A DNA stretch of 64,000 bases from Mucilaginibacter psychrotolerans (GTDB taxonomy: Bacteria > Bacteroidota > Bacteroidia > Sphingobacteriales > Sphingobacteriaceae): the NCBI RefSeq assembly GCF_004519315.1, contig NZ_SOZE01000011.1:62001-126000 (forward strand), read 5' to 3'. The translations under genes were made by a program, and so were the position numbers. Under the pieces are notes generated by a model. The model was not told where the DNA came from. It saw nothing but the letters and a program-made list of their open reading frames with translations, and did no database searches. Positions 61,637 to 64,000 of the stretch are shown in pieces. How positions within the stretch are numbered: the stretch's first letter is position 1; each line of letters begins with the position of its first letter.

Positions 61637-61681
61637 ACTTTACTGACAGGCTTAAGTGAAGCTTAAATTATTGCATTAAAC

Positions 61682-61733
61682 GCAATATTCCAAATATGCT
61701 TTCAATAAAATTAATAATCGGGTATAAATACGG
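61682..61733 (-). promoter_or_regulatory. Conserved operon-upstream element, copy 3
   Basis: GCAATATTCCAAATATGC, then TTTCAATAAAATTAA and TATAAATACGG. It marks the start of unit 3 and may now drive TlpA-like copy B. Confidence 0.65.
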
Positions 61734-62006
61734 ATAGAGCAGCTGTAAAAGGAAAACTATCATCTCCTAAAGCCCCGGCAGCCGATGGCCACCTTACCTC
61801 AACCGATAAACCCCTAAAAACTACCGACGAGCAGCCGATATTGCGCTTAGTTACTGATTATGAGACTTTAACGATCACAATCAACCGCCTATCTATACAA
61901 TCCGGTCGGCGGTCTATTTGGTTTTTGAGGGCTGTTTTTTTGTTGTTGTTTTGGATATTGAAACAAACGAGCATAATTATCCAACACACAAAAAATTAAA
62001 AATATC
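61734..62006. other. Intergenic, no gene seen
   Basis: No convincing frame or repeat belonging to the export cluster. No exporter fragment is present here, so the triplicated region ends at about 61740. Confidence 0.5.
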
Positions 62007-62375
62007 ATGAAAAAAGCAATCAAATTATCAGCCCTTTTATTGTTAGTAAGCACCAGCATTTTTGCAGCAACCGGCAAAGTAAAAGCCACACAGGATGTGG
62101 TAACGGTACAATCGGCAGCCAAGCCAATGGTGGTGGCCATCAATATCCAGAAAGAAAGCGCGGGCAAATCGTATGTAACGTTTTTCGATGCAGACAGCAA
62201 CGAATTGATGACCGATTACCTGACAGGTAAAGAATCGGCAGCAAAAAATTATGACCTATCTGAGTTGCCGTTTGGCACGTACACCATGGCGGTAACATCA
62301 AACAACCAGGTGGTAAAAAAACAGCTCACCGTTTTTGAAGAGTATGGCGTAAAAACATTCATGCTTTTACAATAA
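62007..62375 (+). CDS. Small secreted protein of unknown function
   Basis: 122 residues with a signal peptide (MKKAIKLSALLLLVSTSIFA). The mature part is beta-rich, and the end (LPFGTYTMAVTSNNQVVKKQ then LTVFEEYGVK) resembles small Ig-like C-terminal domains used in Bacteroidota surface proteins. No family assigned. A strong terminator follows. Confidence 0.7.
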   Translation: MKKAIKLSALLLLVSTSIFAATGKVKATQDVVTVQSAAKPMVVAINIQKESAGKSYVTFFDADSNELMTDYLTGKESAAKNYDLSELPFGTYTMAVTSNNQVVKKQLTVFEEYGVKTFMLLQ

Positions 62376-62399
62376 CAGCAAACATCCCTAAAAGCAACA

Positions 62400-62430
62400 A
62401 GGCCCCGGTTTAACCAGGGCCTCGTTTTTT
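62400..62430 (+). terminator. Intrinsic terminator
   Basis: AGGCCCCGG at 62400-62408 and CCAGGGCCT at 62414-62422 (one mismatch), followed by six T at 62425-62430. It lies between convergent genes. Confidence 0.85.
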
Positions 62431-62432
62431 AT

Positions 62433-63128
62433 TTATATGGCTTCAAACTTGTAGCCTACCCCTTTTACGGTGGCTACCACATCGTCGCCCAGCTTTTCGC
62501 GCAGCTTGCGAATGTGTACATCAATGGTACGGTTGGTTACCACAACCGAGTCTTCCCAAATGTTCTTGAGGATTACCTCGCGGGTATAAACCTTGCCGGG
62601 CTTAGATGCCAGCAGGTAAAGTAGTTCGAACTCTTTTTTGGCCAACACCACCTTTACGCCTTCTTTATACACCAGGTAGGCTTCGCGGTCAATCACCAGG
62701 TTGCCAATTTCCAGCTTATTATCGGTCACCTCTTCGGGCGGTGCGTTGCGGCGCAGTATGGCGTTTATGCGGCTTACCAAAGCGCGCGGTTTAATGGGCT
62801 TGGCAATGTAATCGTCGGCGCCAACGTTAAAGCCGGCAATTTCAGAGTACTCCTCGCTGCGGGCCGTCAGGAAAACCATAAAGGTGTTCTTGAACTCGGG
62901 CATGGTGCGCATGATGCGGCAGGCTTCTATACCATCCATCTTGGGCATCATAATATCCAGTACGATCAAATCGGGGAGTGTTTTCTTGGCTTCGGCAACT
63001 GCCTCCTGCCCGTTACGGGCCGAAAACACCTGGTAACCTTCTTTTTTTAGGTTGTATTCTATCAACTCTAAAATATCGGGTTCGTCGTCAACAATCAGAA
63101 TTTTTTGCTTTCCTGTAGTAGTGCTCAT
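62433..63128 (-). CDS. OmpR/PhoB-family response regulator
   Basis: 231 residues: a receiver domain (acidic Asp14/Asp15, phospho-acceptor Asp58 in LIVLDIMMPKMDG, Thr/Ala switch FLTAR, Lys110 in YIAKPIKP) and a C-terminal winged helix (KKEFELLYLLASKPGKVYTR, TNRTIDVHIRKLREKLGDDV, TVKGVGYKF). The layout and ending are those of PhoB-like regulators. No histidine kinase is adjacent in the window, so its signal is unknown. A link to the neighbouring peptide cluster is not supported. Confidence 0.93.
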   Translation of the reverse strand: MSTTTGKQKILIVDDEPDILELIEYNLKKEGYQVFSARNGQEAVAEAKKTLPDLIVLDIMMPKMDGIEACRIMRTMPEFKNTFMVFLTARSEEYSEIAGFNVGADDYIAKPIKPRALVSRINAILRRNAPPEEVTDNKLEIGNLVIDREAYLVYKEGVKVVLAKKEFELLYLLASKPGKVYTREVILKNIWEDSVVVTNRTIDVHIRKLREKLGDDVVATVKGVGYKFEAI

Positions 63129-63233
63129 GCAGGTTAATTTTTTTGCATAAATGTATAACCTTAATACCAGTTTATGGTTAATTACATATTAACAAATTGT
63201 TAAGTGGCGAGAAAGCTTAACCTTGTGTTTAGG

Positions 63234-64000
63234 CTAATTAAATGTCTTATTTAAGAAGGCCTCCAAATCGGCACCTGTAATGTTCTTAGCCGCGATGTTG
63301 CCGTTAGGGTCTATTAAGTAATTAGAAGGGATAGCAGATATCTGGTATAAGCGCTCGGTAGGTCCTTCAAAACGCTTCATTTCAGATACATGCGTCCAAG
63401 TTAGCTTATCGGCTTTAATGGCACCTTGCCATGCGCCTTTTTCTTCATCGAGAGATATACCCAGTATCTGGAAACCCTTAGGATGGAATTTTGCATACTG
63501 TTTAACCACGTTAGGGTTTTCGCGGCGGCAGGGAGCACACCACGATGCCCAAAAATCGAGCATCACATATTTGCCTTTATAGTCGGATAATTTCACCTGT
63601 TTGCCATCAATACTGGCCATGGTAAACTCAGGTGCTTTATGCCCAACCGATACGGGCTTCACGGCATCCATCTGCGCCACAAAGGCTTTTACGCTGGGGT
63701 TATCTTTAAATTCGCCCCTGATGGCATCTGCAAAGGCAACCAGCTGCTGCTCGTATTTAAACTGATCCAGGGAGGTAGCTGCATAAAAACCCGCCAGGGA
63801 ATGCTTGTTCTTCTCTACAAATTTCAATACTTCCTGGCTGTTATCATCGATATTCTTTTGGAATACGGGCATGTATATCTTCAGCAGTGAATCCGATTCA
63901 TGGCCTATCGAGTCGGACTTTGCCCTGTACTCCTCGGTTAGTTTGCTGTTTTTGTCGCCATAGAAATTGCTGATACGGTTAAATTCTTTGATCTGCCCGG
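63234..64000 (-). CDS. TlpA-like thioredoxin with DUF4369-type N-terminus, 5' partial
   Basis: At least 255 codons; the frame stays open upstream of the Met at 63872 to the window edge (GQIKEFNRISNFYGD is in frame), so the gene is cut by the edge. The thioredoxin domain has LDFWASWCAPCRRENPNVVK (CxxC) and the cis-Pro strand SAIPSNYLIDPNGNIAAKN. A typical Bacteroidota periplasmic TlpA/ResA protein. Its sequence is not close to the duplicated copies in the peptide cluster, and the response regulator gene lies between. Confidence 0.88.
   Translation of the reverse strand, partial: GQIKEFNRISNFYGDKNSKLTEEYRAKSDSIGHESDSLLKIYMPVFQKNIDDNSQEVLKFVEKNKHSLAGFYAATSLDQFKYEQQLVAFADAIRGEFKDNPSVKAFVAQMDAVKPVSVGHKAPEFTMASIDGKQVKLSDYKGKYVMLDFWASWCAPCRRENPNVVKQYAKFHPKGFQILGISLDEEKGAWQGAIKADKLTWTHVSEMKRFEGPTERLYQISAIPSNYLIDPNGNIAAKNITGADLEAFLNKTFN

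Noticed and set aside
62433..63128. Response regulator as controller of the peptide-export cluster
   Set aside because: It is separated by another gene and a terminator, has no kinase beside it, and nothing in the sequence ties it to the cluster.

Overview
The window looks like chromosomal DNA of a Bacteroidota bacterium of the Sphingobacteriales type (Mucilaginibacter/Pedobacter-like). Reasons: promoters of the TTG-N19..21-TAnnTTTG type close to start codons, a DAHP synthase-chorismate mutase fusion, a fused alpha/beta 2-oxoacid dehydrogenase E1, DUF1573 and TlpA-type secreted thioredoxins, GG-leader peptides of the Bacteroidota kind, and many palindromic repeats of the sort common in this order. 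Species cannot be fixed from sequence reading alone.

Region by region. 1-6.6 kb is an accessory region: a three-TM plus prokaryotic-YEATS protein, a truncated IS3 element, a small HTH operon cut by that element, and AT-rich unknown genes. It abuts the 3' end of a tRNA(CAT) gene, a classic integration site. 7-14.2 kb holds HAD, DinB, proline dehydrogenase, an S4 protein with aroB, a fatty-acid hydroxylase, a HigBA toxin-antitoxin pair, an orphan antitoxin-like ORF and a leucine-rich pseudogene. 14.3-20.2 kb is an aromatic amino-acid operon: a Phe/Tyr-rich leader peptide with a complete attenuator, then pheA, DAHP synthase-chorismate mutase, an ATP-grasp protein of unknown role, aroA (with an odd low-complexity insert) and aroC. 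20.3-47.2 kb is mostly housekeeping: a dicarboxylate symporter, nitroreductase, MFS, GH26 and GH43 glycosidases, two L,D-transpeptidases, the E1 fusion, an acyl-CoA carboxylase beta subunit, guaB, a LOG protein and a pair of M16 peptidases.

47.4-61.7 kb, all on the minus strand, is the most unusual part. It reads as three tandem, unequally decayed copies of one operon: conserved upstream element, VKOR-thioredoxin protein with an N-terminal degenerate C39-like domain, six-cysteine GG-leader peptide, TlpA-like thioredoxin, then a C39-peptidase ABC exporter. Only the copy at 54.9-47.4 kb keeps the full exporter and its HlyD partner. The other two end in an 80-85 bp fragment of the exporter's 5' end, including its catalytic-cysteine codon. 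The likely job (inference) is to oxidise, export and mature small disulfide-bonded secreted peptides. The window closes with a small secreted protein, a PhoB-type response regulator and the end of another TlpA-like gene.

Dispersed through the window are several families of short repeats: near-perfect CGTCATTGCGAGG palindromes, CAGTTG-rich repeats that start exactly at stop codons, short perfect TTTGWCAACTTT hairpins, and a heptanucleotide array inside the export operon. They give this chromosome a strong repeat signature.
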